Positions 27,570-37,309 of a stretch of 64,000 nucleotides of DNA are shown here, piece after piece. The position numbers were made by a program, and so were the translations under genes. The notes beneath the pieces were generated by a model. It was not told where the DNA came from, did no database searches, and saw only the letters and a program-made list of their open reading frames with translations. The DNA is taken from the NCBI RefSeq assembly GCF_024345395.1, contig NZ_JAGQBA010000003.1:124001-188000 (forward strand), given 5' to 3'. The DNA comes from Cyanobium sp. Tous-M-B4. GTDB taxonomy: Bacteria > Cyanobacteriota > Cyanobacteriia > PCC-6307 > Cyanobiaceae. Position 1 is the stretch's first letter; every line of letters starts with the position of its first letter.

Positions 27570-29900
27570 ATGAAGTTCACGGTCGCCGACCTGCTCGACC
27601 AGCTGCCCGCCCAGGAAGCCCTGCCGCTGACAAAGCTGGAAAAAGCCCTGGGCATCAGCCAAAAAGCTGAAAAGCAGCAGCTTCAGATCGGCCTCGACGG
27701 CCTCAGCCGCCTTGGCCTGCTGGAGGTCAGCGAAGCAGGCGTAGCCCGCCGCGAAGACCCTGAACTGATCGCCGCGCGGCTGCGTTGCTCAAGCAAAGGC
27801 TTTTGCTTTGCCCTGCGCGAAGACGGCGGCGAAGACATCTACATCCGCGATCACCAGCTCAACCACGCCTGGAATGGCGACCGAGTGCTGGTGAAGGTGA
27901 CCCGCGAAGGCGGCCGTCGCCGCTCACCCGAGGGCGGGGTGCAGTGCGTTCTTGAGCGCCACACCACCTCGCTGCTGGCCCAGGTCGAGCAGCAGGATGA
28001 GCGTCTGGTGGCCACCCCCTTAGACGACCGCCTGCTAACGGCGGTGGAGCTGCCAGCTGGCGACGCCGCCCATCTCGATGGCCAACAGGCATCGGTGGTG
28101 GAAGTGCTGGTGGACCGCTATCCGGTGGGGCAGTTCGCCCCCCAGGGCCATGTGGCGCGCAGCCTGCCTATCAACGGGGGGGAAGCAGCCGACCTCGACC
28201 TGCTGCTCACCAAGCACCGGCTCCACAGCCGCCCCCAGCCACCTCGGGCAACCCTCAAAGCGCTGGCCGCCAAGGAGCGCATCGACCTCACCGCCCAAGC
28301 CACCCTGCTGCTGGAACCGTGGAGCGGCAAGGAAGCCCCCGCTCTGCCAGCCCTGGCCATTGAGGAGCGCGACGGCGGCTGGACCCTGTGGGTGCACACA
28401 CCGGCCATCGCTGAGCGCTTCAGCGCCGGCAGCACCCTGGACACCTGGCTTCGCAACCAGGCTGACGCTTACTGCACCGGAAACCAGTGGCTACCGTTGC
28501 TGAGTTCAGCTCTGGCCAAGGCCAGCGCCTTCAAGGTGGGCGAGGTGCAGGCAGCCCTGTCGGTGGCCCTGGAGCTGGGCGCTGACGGCCGCCTTGAGCA
28601 CTACCGCTTCAGCCGCAGCCAGATCAATCCCGTGGCGGCAGTCGGTTTGGAAGCACTGAATGCCCTGGCGGAGCGCAAACCCAAGAGCCGCACCGTGCCA
28701 GCGGCGCTCAAGGGGCTGAAGGAGCAGCTGGGCCTGCTGGAGCAGCTCATCGCCGTGACCGGCCTACTGCGCCAACGGCGGCAAGCGGCGGGATCCCTAG
28801 ATCTCAACCTGCCCCTGCCCGCCATCGACAGCCTGGGAGATCTGGCTGTTCCCGGCCCCGACAGCGCCCTAGCTGGCTGGCTCGTGAGCCTGGAACCCCA
28901 CCATCCCCTGGCCCTGCTGCGCGAAGCGGTGCTGCTGGCCGATCAGGCCCTAGGGCAGCACCTGGCAAGCTTGGAACTGCCGGCGATCTATGCCACCAAT
29001 GCCCTGGCGGACCCCAGCGACCTCAATGACGTTGCCCGGGCCGCTCTGGCCCTCGACATTCCGCTGGAGCTGAGCGAAGAGGGCAATGCCAGTGCATCCG
29101 AATTGGCCGCCGCCTTCGCTGGCACCGACCGCAGCCGGGCCCTGCAGCAGCAACTGCAGGCCATCCTCAAACCGATCCAGCTCAGCACCAGCCCCGGCCC
29201 CCATGCCCTGGCGGGCCTGCTGGAAGAGGGGGCAGCCCTGGCCCCCTGGTGCTGCCCAACCCTGCACTACGCCGACCTCTGGAACCAGCAACTGCTGGTA
29301 CTGCTGCTCACCGAGGGCAAGGACCGCCCCAGTGTGCGCCACAAAACCACCGTCGATCTGGCATCGGATGCCTGCCACGGCGCCATCGACTGGCCGCTGC
29401 TGGCCCCAAGCCAGCTAACTCCCTACCTGGAAGTTCAGGAGCACGGACTGGTGCAGCGTCTCAATGGCCGGCGCCGCTTTTTATCTGAACTGCAGGCCGA
29501 CCTGCTGGCCATGCTCCAGGCCCGCCAGGCCGAGCCCTTAGTGGGTCAGGTGCTTCCTGGGGTTATCAGCGGTGTGCAGAGCTACGGCTTCTTCGTGGAG
29601 GTGCCCCCTTCCCAGGTGGAAGGCCTGGTGCACGTCAGCTCCCTCAAGGACGACTGGTACGAATACCGCTCCCGCCAAAACCGCCTGGTGGGGCGCAAAA
29701 ACCGTCGCACCTACATGCTGGGTGACCAGGTGGAGGTGGAGATCCAGAAGGTGGATGCCCTGCGCCACCAGATCGACCTGGCCGTGGTGCTACCCGAGGG
29801 CTACGAGAGCGAGACGGCCGACTCCTATTCCCAAAACCAAAACCAGGACCAGGACGACATCGACCCCTTCGCGCCCATCGCGGTGCTGAGCGAGGTCTGA
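27570..29900 (+). CDS. RNase II/R (RNB) family protein with a degenerate active site
   Basis: A 776-residue protein with an RNase II/R layout: N-terminal winged-helix region (about 1-60), OB-like cold-shock region (about 70-190), RNB region (about 215-640), C-terminal S1 domain (about 670-755, VLPGVISGVQSYGFFVEVPP). The catalytic block of four Asp (usually IDxxDARDFDDA) is absent: at about residue 243 it reads LLLEPWSGKEAPALPALAIE, with no Asp, before ERDGGWTLWVHTPAIAE resumes the family pattern. The second signature SPIRRYxDL reads CPTLHYADL. The enzyme is therefore expected to be inactive. An ATG at 27489 would add 27 residues. Confidence 0.85.
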   Translation: MKFTVADLLDQLPAQEALPLTKLEKALGISQKAEKQQLQIGLDGLSRLGLLEVSEAGVARREDPELIAARLRCSSKGFCFALREDGGEDIYIRDHQLNHAWNGDRVLVKVTREGGRRRSPEGGVQCVLERHTTSLLAQVEQQDERLVATPLDDRLLTAVELPAGDAAHLDGQQASVVEVLVDRYPVGQFAPQGHVARSLPINGGEAADLDLLLTKHRLHSRPQPPRATLKALAAKERIDLTAQATLLLEPWSGKEAPALPALAIEERDGGWTLWVHTPAIAERFSAGSTLDTWLRNQADAYCTGNQWLPLLSSALAKASAFKVGEVQAALSVALELGADGRLEHYRFSRSQINPVAAVGLEALNALAERKPKSRTVPAALKGLKEQLGLLEQLIAVTGLLRQRRQAAGSLDLNLPLPAIDSLGDLAVPGPDSALAGWLVSLEPHHPLALLREAVLLADQALGQHLASLELPAIYATNALADPSDLNDVARAALALDIPLELSEEGNASASELAAAFAGTDRSRALQQQLQAILKPIQLSTSPGPHALAGLLEEGAALAPWCCPTLHYADLWNQQLLVLLLTEGKDRPSVRHKTTVDLASDACHGAIDWPLLAPSQLTPYLEVQEHGLVQRLNGRRRFLSELQADLLAMLQARQAEPLVGQVLPGVISGVQSYGFFVEVPPSQVEGLVHVSSLKDDWYEYRSRQNRLVGRKNRRTYMLGDQVEVEIQKVDALRHQIDLAVVLPEGYESETADSYSQNQNQDQDDIDPFAPIAVLSEV

Positions 29901-29903
29901 GCC

Positions 29904-30575
29904 ATGGTTCGGCCATCCGGAACCGGGCCGGTGGTGCTAGCCGTTTCCGGCGCCTCGGCCCAGCCCCTCGCCCAGCGGGCCCTGCAATTGCTGCTGGAGG
30001 CTGGAGAAGCGGTGGAGCTGGTCACCTCGCGCGGAGCCATTGGCGTCTGGCAGGCCGAACTGGGGCTGAGGGTGCCCTCGGAACCTGATGCCCAGGAAGC
30101 CTTTTGGCGGGAACGCACCGCTGTCAGCACCGGGCGGCTGCGCTGCCACCGCTGGAACGACCAGGCCGCTGGCATTGCCAGCGGCAGCTTTAAAACCCGT
30201 GGCATGGTGATCCTGCCAGCCTCCATGGGCACCGTGGGGCGCATCGCTTCGGGGGTAGCCCTGGATCTGGTGGAGCGGGCCGCCGATGTTCACCTCAAGG
30301 AGGGGCGCCCCCTGGTGATCTGCCCGAGGGAAACCCCCTGGAGCCTGGTGCACCTGCGCAACCTCACGGCCTTGGCCGAGGCTGGTGCCCGCATCGCCCC
30401 GCCGGTGCCTGCCTGGTATCACCAGCCCCAATCGATCGAAGACATGGTGGATTTTCTGGTGATCCGCGTCTTTGACGTGCTCGGCTACGAGCTCGGCAAC
30501 CTGCGCCGTTGGCAGGGGCCGCCGCCCCAGCCAGGATCCCATGGGGCACCAGCTGCTGAGACGACTTCCCCCTAG
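29904..30575 (+). CDS. ubiX: Flavin prenyltransferase UbiX
   Basis: Attaches a dimethylallyl group to FMN to make the prenyl-FMN cofactor used by UbiD decarboxylases. The 223-residue protein has the flavin-site start [21 protein letters not shown], the loop [24 protein letters not shown], and [22 protein letters not shown], all UbiX hallmarks. The family usually has 190-200 residues; the extra part is a Pro-rich C-terminal tail. It begins three bases after the RNB gene. UbiD itself is not in the window. Confidence 0.92.
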   Translation: MVRPSGTGPVVLAVSGASAQPLAQRALQLLLEAGEAVELVTSRGAIGVWQAELGLRVPSEPDAQEAFWRERTAVSTGRLRCHRWNDQAAGIASGSFKTRGMVILPASMGTVGRIASGVALDLVERAADVHLKEGRPLVICPRETPWSLVHLRNLTALAEAGARIAPPVPAWYHQPQSIEDMVDFLVIRVFDVLGYELGNLRRWQGPPPQPGSHGAPAAETTSP

Positions 30576-30602
30576 GCCGCCCTCCTCACCCCAGTCGATC
30601 CA

Positions 30603-31091
30603 TTGGCCCTGCTGCAACGCCTGCTGCTGCTCCCCCTGCTGGCTCCCCTGCTGCTGGTGCTGCTGGTAGGCGCCCTCAACCCCCGACCCAATGCAGCCCT
30701 GCGCCTGCTGGTTTGGACCAGCCCGGCCCTGCCAATTGGAGCCTGGATAGCCCTGGCCGCCAGCGCGGGAGCCGGGCTGAGCGCCGCCGGAGCCGCCCTA
30801 GCCCTGCGCACTGGCCCGATCAACCTGCGCCGTCAAGTGCGCCGCGGCGCCAGTGACCACGAGGAGAACTGGAGGCAGCCGCAGCAGCAAAACCAAAGCG
30901 AACCAGCAAGACCCGCAGCTCGAGCCGCCGCTGGGCCGCCGAGACCCCCTGGCGAACCAGCCCCAACCGTTGCCGTGCCATTCCGGGTGATTCGCAAAGG
31001 CAGCAACCCAGCTCCAGCAGGCGAACCGGTGGTTACCCAGGCCGCTGCCGTGGGTGATGGCTGGGACAGCCCCAGCAGCGACGACTGGTGA
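30603..31091 (+). CDS. Hypothetical membrane protein
   Basis: A 162-residue protein from a TTG start. Two hydrophobic helices (about 5-24 and 38-70) are followed by a long soluble tail rich in Pro, Ala, Gln and Arg, ending DSPSSDDW. A short basic turn (ALRTGPINLRRQVRRG) follows the second helix. No known domain was recognised. It lies between ubiX and the DUF2996 gene on the same strand, and its stop is overlapped by a possible GTG start of the next frame. Confidence 0.6.
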   Translation: MALLQRLLLLPLLAPLLLVLLVGALNPRPNAALRLLVWTSPALPIGAWIALAASAGAGLSAAGAALALRTGPINLRRQVRRGASDHEENWRQPQQQNQSEPARPAARAAAGPPRPPGEPAPTVAVPFRVIRKGSNPAPAGEPVVTQAAAVGDGWDSPSSDDW

Positions 31092-31165
31092 GCGAGCTGC
31101 CGGGCAACCCAGCGCCTGGCAACCTGCGTAAAGTCCAAGGACGATGCCGAAAGGGGCCTGCAACG

Positions 31166-31582
31166 GTGAGCGAATCCGCCCAGCCAGCTGCCAAAGATCA
31201 GCCCGCAAAGGCCAAACCGCCTGCAGTGGAAGACCAGCCGTTTGAGATCTTTGTGCCCCAGCTACTGATCCCGGCCCTGGCCAAGGAGATCCAGGGCTAC
31301 GGAGGAGCTGCTGCCGAACTGGCCTTTGTGCAAGGAGCCATGCCCGTGGTGGGGTCGGAGTGCTGGATGGTTCAAGGGGAGCTGCCTGGTCGGCGTCGCT
31401 TCTGGCTGTGCTTCACCCAACCAGACATCAGTTCAGCCAAAACGGTTGCATTGGCAGAGGCAGGCGGCCAGCCAAGCCTGCTGGAGTCTTTTCTGATCGA
31501 CGAGAAGAAGATGAGCCTGGCGCTGCTGGTATCGCGGCTGGTGCAGCGGCTCAACGGTCAGAAATGGCTCGGCCCGAACTGA
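31166..31582 (+). CDS. DUF2996 domain protein
   Basis: A 138-residue protein. After a Lys/Ala/Pro-rich start (VSESAQPAAKDQPAKAKPP) the conserved region begins FEIFVPQLLIPALAKEIQG and continues with VVGSECWMVQGELPGRRRFWLCF and LLESFLIDEKKMSLALLVSRL. This is a small cyanobacterial family of unknown function. The GTG at 31166 gives the normal length. An upstream GTG at 31088 overlaps the previous stop (GTGA) but adds residues that do not look conserved. Confidence 0.8.
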   Translation: MSESAQPAAKDQPAKAKPPAVEDQPFEIFVPQLLIPALAKEIQGYGGAAAELAFVQGAMPVVGSECWMVQGELPGRRRFWLCFTQPDISSAKTVALAEAGGQPSLLESFLIDEKKMSLALLVSRLVQRLNGQKWLGPN

Positions 31583-31630
31583 CGACCAGGCCCTCTACGA
31601 TGCAACTACTGCCGTAAGCCGCAAGCCTCG

Positions 31631-32749
31631 ATGGTGCCTCCCGCCGCAACTGCCAGCACAACTGCCAGCGCTACAACCAGCCCCAGTAAAACCTCTGTGG
31701 GCTCGCCCGGTGCACCAGCCATCAAAGATCCGGCCAAGGACACGATCCTGACGCCGCGCTTCTACACCACAGATTTCGACGCCATGGCGGCGATGGATCT
31801 GCGGCCAAATGAGGTGGAGCTTGAGGCCATATGCGAGGAGTTCCGCAAGGATTACAACCGCCACCACTTCGTGCGCAACGGCGAGTTTGAGGGGGCAGCC
31901 GAAAAGCTAGATCCTGATACCCGCAGGGTTTTCGTTGAGTTTCTTGAGCAGAGCTGCACCTCTGAATTTTCAGGCTTCCTGCTCTACAAGGAACTCAGCC
32001 GCCGCATCAAAACCAAAAATCCGCTGCTTGCCGAGTGCTTTGCCCACATGGCTCGCGATGAGGCCCGCCATGCCGGCTTCCTCAATAAAGCCATGGGAGA
32101 TTTTGGGCTGCAACTCGACTTGGGCTTCTTGACCGCCAGCAAGTCCTATACCTTCTTCAAGCCTAAATTCATCTTCTACGCCACCTACTTGAGCGAGAAG
32201 ATTGGCTACTGGCGCTACATCGCCATCTATCGCCACTTGGAGCAAAACCCAGAGAGCAAGATCTTCCCGATCTTTAACTTCTTCGAGAATTGGTGCCAAG
32301 ACGAGAATCGCCACGGCGATTTCTTTGACGCCTTGATGAAGGCTCAGCCGGACACCGTGCGCGGCTTCACTGCCCGGCTTTGGTGCCGCTTCTTCCTGCT
32401 GGCAGTATTTGCCACCATGTACGTCCGAGACGTTGCTCGCAAAGAGTTCTACGAAGCCCTTGGCCTTGATGCCCGCGAATACGACAAGGTCGTGATTGCT
32501 AAAACCAACGAGACCTCCGCCAGAGTGTTCCCCGTGGTGTTGGATGTTGACCATCCCAAGTTCTATACCCGCCTAGAGCGCCTGGTTAGCAACAACGCCA
32601 AACTCAGCGAGGCCGACTCAAGCAGTGCTCCTGGAGCAATAAAAGTTTTGCGCAAACTGCCTTATTGGATCGCCAATGGCGCAGAAATGGCCAAGCTTTA
32701 TTTCACCCCTGCTATCCGCAGCGAGCAATTCCAGCCCTCAGTGCGCTGA
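31631..32749 (+). CDS. acsF: Mg-protoporphyrin IX monomethyl ester (oxidative) cyclase
   Basis: Aerobic di-iron enzyme that forms the fifth ring of chlorophyll. The 372-residue protein has a low-complexity Ser/Thr/Ala N terminus (about 1-35), then the core: [16 protein letters not shown] and [16 protein letters not shown] (ExxH iron ligands), followed by [16 protein letters not shown] with the second ExxH-type ligands. [19 protein letters not shown] lies between. It is an essential photosynthesis gene in oxygenic cyanobacteria. ATG at 31631 gives the normal length. Confidence 0.96.
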   Translation: MVPPAATASTTASATTSPSKTSVGSPGAPAIKDPAKDTILTPRFYTTDFDAMAAMDLRPNEVELEAICEEFRKDYNRHHFVRNGEFEGAAEKLDPDTRRVFVEFLEQSCTSEFSGFLLYKELSRRIKTKNPLLAECFAHMARDEARHAGFLNKAMGDFGLQLDLGFLTASKSYTFFKPKFIFYATYLSEKIGYWRYIAIYRHLEQNPESKIFPIFNFFENWCQDENRHGDFFDALMKAQPDTVRGFTARLWCRFFLLAVFATMYVRDVARKEFYEALGLDAREYDKVVIAKTNETSARVFPVVLDVDHPKFYTRLERLVSNNAKLSEADSSSAPGAIKVLRKLPYWIANGAEMAKLYFTPAIRSEQFQPSVR

Positions 32750-32834
32750 TTTTTCTTGATGCGCTGAGCATTTTCGTCAGGTCAGGCCTGCATTTGCCTG
32801 GACTGCAGTTACATCATTCCTTCGCTGAGTTCTT

Positions 32835-34298
32835 TTGGTTGCCTCAAAACCGGTTGTTCTCCAGTCGGCTGCAGCCCAGTCGGCAGGGTTAGTGGCAGAT
32901 GCATTTGATCAAAGCTGGATGCTGCGGCTGGAGGGCTTACTGGCGAGCGGCCGGGCAGCTGGTGCCGATTTAGTTGAAATTTTCCTGGAACGCACCGACC
33001 ACCTCGGCGTTCTGGCCGAGCAGGACACCATCACCAGCGTCAGCCCCGCCTTTGGCATGGGCGCTGGTATCCGGGTGTTCCTGGGCGACCGCGATGGCTT
33101 TGTTAGCACCAACGACCTGAGTGATCGCGGCCTGATGCAGGCCCTTGAGCAAGCCCTCGGCATGCTCGGGCTGAGCCACAGCAGCAGCAACTCCAGCCCT
33201 TTCGAAGGTCTGCAGGTGATGCGCGATTTCGCCGCCGCCAAGCTGGACTGGCTTGATAGCTGCCCCTCCCTGGCTGAAGCCACCTTGAAGCTGCTTGAGG
33301 GCACCTGCCGCCTCGAGCACCACGGCCGCCACCTACAGGCCAGGCGCGGCAGCTACTCCCGTGACTGGCAGTCGGTGCTGGTTGCTGCCAGTGATGGCAC
33401 CTTTGCCCGCGACATCCGCCTGCACCAGTCCCTCGGCTTAAACGTGCTTGCCGCCGACGGCGACCACCGCGCCGGCCTCGGCCGCCGCTACGGCACCTCC
33501 GATCGCCCCGATGACCTGCGCCAATGGGACGCGGACGCCGCCGCCCAAGACGTGTGCTCGAGTGTGGGCACCATGCTCTACGCCGATTACGTCGAAGCCG
33601 GTCAGATGCCAGCGGTGCTGGCCAACCGCTTCGGCGGCGTGATTTTTCATGAGGCCTGCGGCCACCTGCTGGAAACCACCCAGGTGGAGCGGGGCACCAC
33701 CCCCTTTGCCGAAATGGTCGGCCAATCCATTGCCCACGAAGCCGTCACGGCCATCGATGAAGGCCTCAGCGATGGCGCCTTCGGCTCCCTTTCGATGGAC
33801 GACGAAGGCATGGAGCCCCAGCGCACCGTGCTGATCGAAAACGGCGTTCTCAAGCGCTTCCTCAGCGATCGAGCCGGCGAGCTGCGCACCGGCCACAGCC
33901 GCACGGGCAGCGGCCGGCGCCAAGGCCATACCTTTGCAGCCGCCAGCCGCATGCGCAACACCTTCATCGCCGCCGGCCCCCACACCCCTGAGCAGCTGAT
34001 CGGCTCCGTCGATAAGGGGCTCTATTGCAAGTCGATGGGAGGCGGCAGCGTCGGCCCCACCGGCCAGTTCAACTTCGCCGTGGAGGAGGGCTACTTGATT
34101 GAAAACGGTCAGCTCACCAAACCGGTAAAAGGGGCCACCCTGATTGGCGAAGCCAAGGAGGTGATGCCGCGCATTTCGATGTGCGCCAACGACCTGGAAC
34201 TAGCAGCGGGCTTCTGTGGCTCCGTGAGCGGCAGCATCTTCGTGACCGTTGGCCAGCCCCACATCAAGGTGGATTCGATCACCGTGGGAGGACGCTGA
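32835..34298 (+). CDS. tldD: Metalloprotease TldD
   Basis: Catalytic subunit of the TldD/TldE peptidase that processes peptides such as modified antimicrobial peptides and degrades CcdA in E. coli. The zinc motif HExxxH is [15 protein letters not shown] at about residue 275. [18 protein letters not shown] and [20 protein letters not shown] are conserved family segments. The start is not certain: TTG at 32835 gives 487 residues, GTG at 32892 gives 468. tldE follows after two bases. Confidence 0.93.
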   Translation: MVASKPVVLQSAAAQSAGLVADAFDQSWMLRLEGLLASGRAAGADLVEIFLERTDHLGVLAEQDTITSVSPAFGMGAGIRVFLGDRDGFVSTNDLSDRGLMQALEQALGMLGLSHSSSNSSPFEGLQVMRDFAAAKLDWLDSCPSLAEATLKLLEGTCRLEHHGRHLQARRGSYSRDWQSVLVAASDGTFARDIRLHQSLGLNVLAADGDHRAGLGRRYGTSDRPDDLRQWDADAAAQDVCSSVGTMLYADYVEAGQMPAVLANRFGGVIFHEACGHLLETTQVERGTTPFAEMVGQSIAHEAVTAIDEGLSDGAFGSLSMDDEGMEPQRTVLIENGVLKRFLSDRAGELRTGHSRTGSGRRQGHTFAAASRMRNTFIAAGPHTPEQLIGSVDKGLYCKSMGGGSVGPTGQFNFAVEEGYLIENGQLTKPVKGATLIGEAKEVMPRISMCANDLELAAGFCGSVSGSIFVTVGQPHIKVDSITVGGR

Positions 34299-34300
34299 GC

Positions 34301-35677
34301 ATGAGCCAGCCCACCATCCAGACCCTGAACGCCGAGGTCCTCAGCGGCCGGCTCCAGCAACTCGCCCAAGGCGCCGGCATCCAGCAATGGGATCTCGGCG
34401 CCTCCTGCAGCACCGACACCTCCGTGCAGGTGGACCGCGGCGAAGCCAAACAGATGAAAGGTGCCCAACGCAGCGCCATCACCTTGCGGGTGTGGAACAG
34501 GGACGGCCTAGTAGGCATTACCAGCACCTCAGACCTCAGCGATTCCGGACTGACCCGGGCCCTGAGCGGCGCCCGCGACGCCAGCGCCTTTGGCAATGCG
34601 GAGGAAACCCCGGCGTTCTCGCCCCTGGCCACCGCACCCCTGGCCCCACTAGATCAACCGCTGCATCAACCCCAGCCGATCCTCAGCCTGCTGGACACCC
34701 TCAAACAGGCCGAACGGCAACTGCTTGATCGCCACATAGCCATCGGCACAGTTCCCTACAACGGCCTGGCTCAGCGCAGTAGCGAGCGCCTTTATCTCAA
34801 TAGCGAAGGGGCCTGCCGCCACCAGACCCTGACCACCGCCAGCCTCTACCTCTACGCCAGGGCCGAGGAAACCGGCCGCAAACCGCGCAGTTCCGGTGCC
34901 GTGCGCTTGGCCTACGGCACCGCCGATCTCGACATCGCCGGCTGCATCGATGAGGCCGCTGAGCGCACGATCGCCCACCTTGACTACGCACCGATCGAAA
35001 CCGGCTATTACACCTGTGTTTTCAGCCCGGAAGCCTTCCTCGACCTAATCGGGGCCTTCAGCAGCCTGTTCAATGCCCGGGCCGTGCTCGATGGGGTGAG
35101 CCTCAGCCACCGCGACTCCCTCGGCGACAGCGTGGCCGTGCCCTTTCTGAGCATCCGCGATAACGGCCTGCACCCCGGCAATGTGGGCGCCTCTGCCTTC
35201 GATGGCGAGGGCACCCCGACCGCGCCCCTAGATCTAGTGGCTGGCGGCGTGCTGAAAAACTTCCTGCACTCAGAGGCCACGGCCCGAGCATTTGGGGTGG
35301 CGCCCACCGGCCATGCCGGCATGGGAGCAAAGGTGTCGGTGGGGGCCGATTGGTTTGAGATTGGCGTTACCCCTGGCAGCGGCGGCGGCCAGCAGGGTCT
35401 AGATCGCTTAAACCATTCCGGCCCCGTTGTGGTGATCGACTCCCTATCGGCCCTGCATGCTGGAGTTAAAGCCAGCCAGGGCTCCTTCTCCTTGCCCTTT
35501 GACGGCTGGTTGGTTGAGGGTGGGGTCAGCCGCTCGATCGAAGCCGCCACAGTCGCCGGCGACATCCGCACAGTGATGAAGGCGATCGTCGGCTTTGAAG
35601 GCCTGGCCAAGATCACCCCGGATGGCCTCTGCCCTTACGTCTGGGTGGAAGGGCTCTCGATCACTGGCGAGGCCTGA
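34301..35677 (+). CDS. tldE: TldE/PmbA family protein
   Basis: Non-catalytic partner of TldD, 458 residues. It has the same fold (RSAITLRVWNRDGLVGITSTSDL, VLDGVSLSHRDSLGDSVAVPF, LPFDGWLVEGGVSRSIEAATVAGD) but no HExxxH motif, as expected for TldE. The two subunits form a heterodimer that encloses the active site. Adjacent genes support co-expression. Confidence 0.93.
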   Translation: MSQPTIQTLNAEVLSGRLQQLAQGAGIQQWDLGASCSTDTSVQVDRGEAKQMKGAQRSAITLRVWNRDGLVGITSTSDLSDSGLTRALSGARDASAFGNAEETPAFSPLATAPLAPLDQPLHQPQPILSLLDTLKQAERQLLDRHIAIGTVPYNGLAQRSSERLYLNSEGACRHQTLTTASLYLYARAEETGRKPRSSGAVRLAYGTADLDIAGCIDEAAERTIAHLDYAPIETGYYTCVFSPEAFLDLIGAFSSLFNARAVLDGVSLSHRDSLGDSVAVPFLSIRDNGLHPGNVGASAFDGEGTPTAPLDLVAGGVLKNFLHSEATARAFGVAPTGHAGMGAKVSVGADWFEIGVTPGSGGGQQGLDRLNHSGPVVVIDSLSALHAGVKASQGSFSLPFDGWLVEGGVSRSIEAATVAGDIRTVMKAIVGFEGLAKITPDGLCPYVWVEGLSITGEA

Positions 35678-35687
35678 TCATCTGTCC

Positions 35688-36728
35688 TTGAAGATCCTGT
35701 TTTGGGGCACCCCCGCCTACGCGGTGCCCAGCCTTGATGCCCTGGTGGCGGCAGGGCACGAGCTGGTGGGGGTAGTCAGCCAGCCAGATCGGCGGCGGGG
35801 GCGAGGAAAAGATCTATTGCCAAGTCCTGTCAAGGCAAGAGCCCTGGACCTAGGCCTGCCGGTATTCACGCCAGAGCGTATCCGCCGCGAGCCCGAGCTT
35901 CAAGCCCGGCTTAGCGCCCTCGGCGCCGATCTGTACGTGGTGGTGGCATTTGGCCAGATCCTGCCGCCAGAGGTGCTGGCCCAGCCCCCTCTGGGCTGCT
36001 GGAACGCCCATGGCTCCCTGCTGCCCCGCTGGCGTGGCGCTGGACCGATCCAGTGGTGCCTGCTGCAGGGCGACAGCAGCACCGGCGTAGGGATCATGGC
36101 CATGGAGGAGGGCCTTGATACCGGGCCGGTGCTGCTGGAGCGCTCCATCTCCATTGGCCTGCTGGAGAACTCCCAGCAGCTGGGCCAGCGGCTAGCGCAG
36201 CTCGGCGCCGAGCTGCTGGTAGAGGCCCTGCCGCGTATAGAAGCAGCCGGAACGGGACCAGAAGCCGAACGGCTTGCCCGGCTCGGGGTTCGTGCCCAGG
36301 GAGAAGTGGGCCTCAGCTACGCCCGGATGCTCACCAAGGACGACCTGGTAGTCGACTGGAACCAGTCGGCTCTGGAAATTCATCGTCGGGTCATGGGCCT
36401 GTACCCAGGCGCTGTCACCCAGTGGCAGGGCAAGCGACTGAAACTTCTAGCCACCGAACCTCTGGTCGCCAGGCTCGCTTCTCAACTGAGTCCAGAAGCT
36501 CGCTGCTTACTGGTAGAGCCAGGAGTGTTGTCGAAAGGAGCGTTGTCGGCAGCAGCGGCACCAGGAACCGTGCTGGCCCTTGCTGCCGATGCGGGCTTAG
36601 TGGTTGGCACTGCTGGTTGCCCATTGCTGGTACGAGCTGCCCAATTGGAGGGCAAGTCCCCTGCCCAAGGCCAGAGCCTGCTGCAACAACTTGGCTGCAA
36701 CACAGGTGATCAGCTTGGGGCCCCCTAG
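35688..36728 (+). CDS. fmt: Methionyl-tRNA formyltransferase
   Basis: Formylates initiator Met-tRNA using 10-formyl-THF. The 346-residue protein starts at a TTG (KILFWGTPAYAVPSLDAL). The formyl-transfer site reads NAHGSLLPRWRGAGPIQWC with the His and Asn of the family, and MEEGLDTGPVLLE follows; the C-terminal tRNA-binding domain begins near LGVRAQGEVGLSYARMLTKDD. A start further upstream would run into tldE. It is 11 bases after tldE. Confidence 0.93.
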   Translation: MKILFWGTPAYAVPSLDALVAAGHELVGVVSQPDRRRGRGKDLLPSPVKARALDLGLPVFTPERIRREPELQARLSALGADLYVVVAFGQILPPEVLAQPPLGCWNAHGSLLPRWRGAGPIQWCLLQGDSSTGVGIMAMEEGLDTGPVLLERSISIGLLENSQQLGQRLAQLGAELLVEALPRIEAAGTGPEAERLARLGVRAQGEVGLSYARMLTKDDLVVDWNQSALEIHRRVMGLYPGAVTQWQGKRLKLLATEPLVARLASQLSPEARCLLVEPGVLSKGALSAAAAPGTVLALAADAGLVVGTAGCPLLVRAAQLEGKSPAQGQSLLQQLGCNTGDQLGAP

Positions 36729-36818
36729 GGCCAATTTAAGTTCTGTGTTGTTAGGACTCCCTCACTTTTCAAGGCCAGTAACTGCAGCTAGAGAGGAGGG
36801 AGACCTTGCTCGGCAACC

Positions 36819-37025
36819 ATGGGAAACGAACTGTCCTACGTCGGCGAAACCGGCAATGGTTGCCTGATCTACAGGGAAACGACAGGCCGCTACGTGGTCA
36901 GCCACGAGCAGCAGCCCCACAGGCGCCGCCGGGTTGCAACCCTGGCCAGCGCCTATGCCACCTGTCACGGTTTTGAACTGGGACAGCAGAAAAGCGGGCT
37001 CCTAGCTGCCCAGGCGACTGGTTGA
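36819..37025 (+). CDS. Small hypothetical protein
   Basis: A 68-residue protein, MGNELSYVGETGNGCLIYRE, then a basic stretch (QQPHRRRRVATLASAYATC) and a Gln/Gly/Ala-rich end. Amino acid composition and codon use are like the neighbours. The purine-rich AGAGGAGGGAGACC lies about 20 bases before the ATG, farther than a normal ribosome site. No domain recognised. It is convergent with the next small gene. Confidence 0.55.
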   Translation: MGNELSYVGETGNGCLIYRETTGRYVVSHEQQPHRRRRVATLASAYATCHGFELGQQKSGLLAAQATG

Positions 37026-37028
37026 TCC

Positions 37029-37256
37029 TTAAGGCTCGCCCGCAGGCAGCGGAGCGGCCACTGCCTTGCGGTGGATGGCGTGCAGCCCCTCAAGTTGGTT
37101 GTGCACAGACAACAGCTGGTCGCGGATGTGCTGGCTGTTTTCGATGCGCCCCAGGGCCAGCAACATCGACTCAATCTGAACCTTGCAGTCGATCAGGACG
37201 CGGCATTCAGGGGATCCGGGCTCGTAGGGCATAGGGGGAGACTTCAACGGCTCCAT
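37029..37256 (-). CDS. Small hypothetical protein
   Basis: A 75-residue protein. After MEPLKSPPMPYEPGSPECR comes an amphipathic helical region (CKVQIESMLLALGRIENSQ and RDQLLSVHNQLEGLHAIHRK) that could form a coiled coil or helical hairpin. A second ATG at 37232 would remove eight residues. It lies between the helicase gene and a convergent small gene. Function unknown. Confidence 0.6.
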   Translation of the reverse strand: MEPLKSPPMPYEPGSPECRVLIDCKVQIESMLLALGRIENSQHIRDQLLSVHNQLEGLHAIHRKAVAAPLPAGEP

Positions 37257-37309
37257 CCGAGCGGAGACAACCCTTAGCCGGTGTGTCGAATGCTGCCGTT
37301 AGGGCTAGA

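Noticed and set aside
32770-32815. Hairpin after acsF as a terminator (GTCAGGC/GCCTGGAC)
   Set aside because: It needs a bulge and has no T-run, so it was not listed as a terminator.
36745-36775. Yfr1-like small RNA (ACTCCCTCACTTTT)
   Set aside because: The Yfr1 core ACTCCTCACAC is not matched exactly and no flanking hairpins were found.
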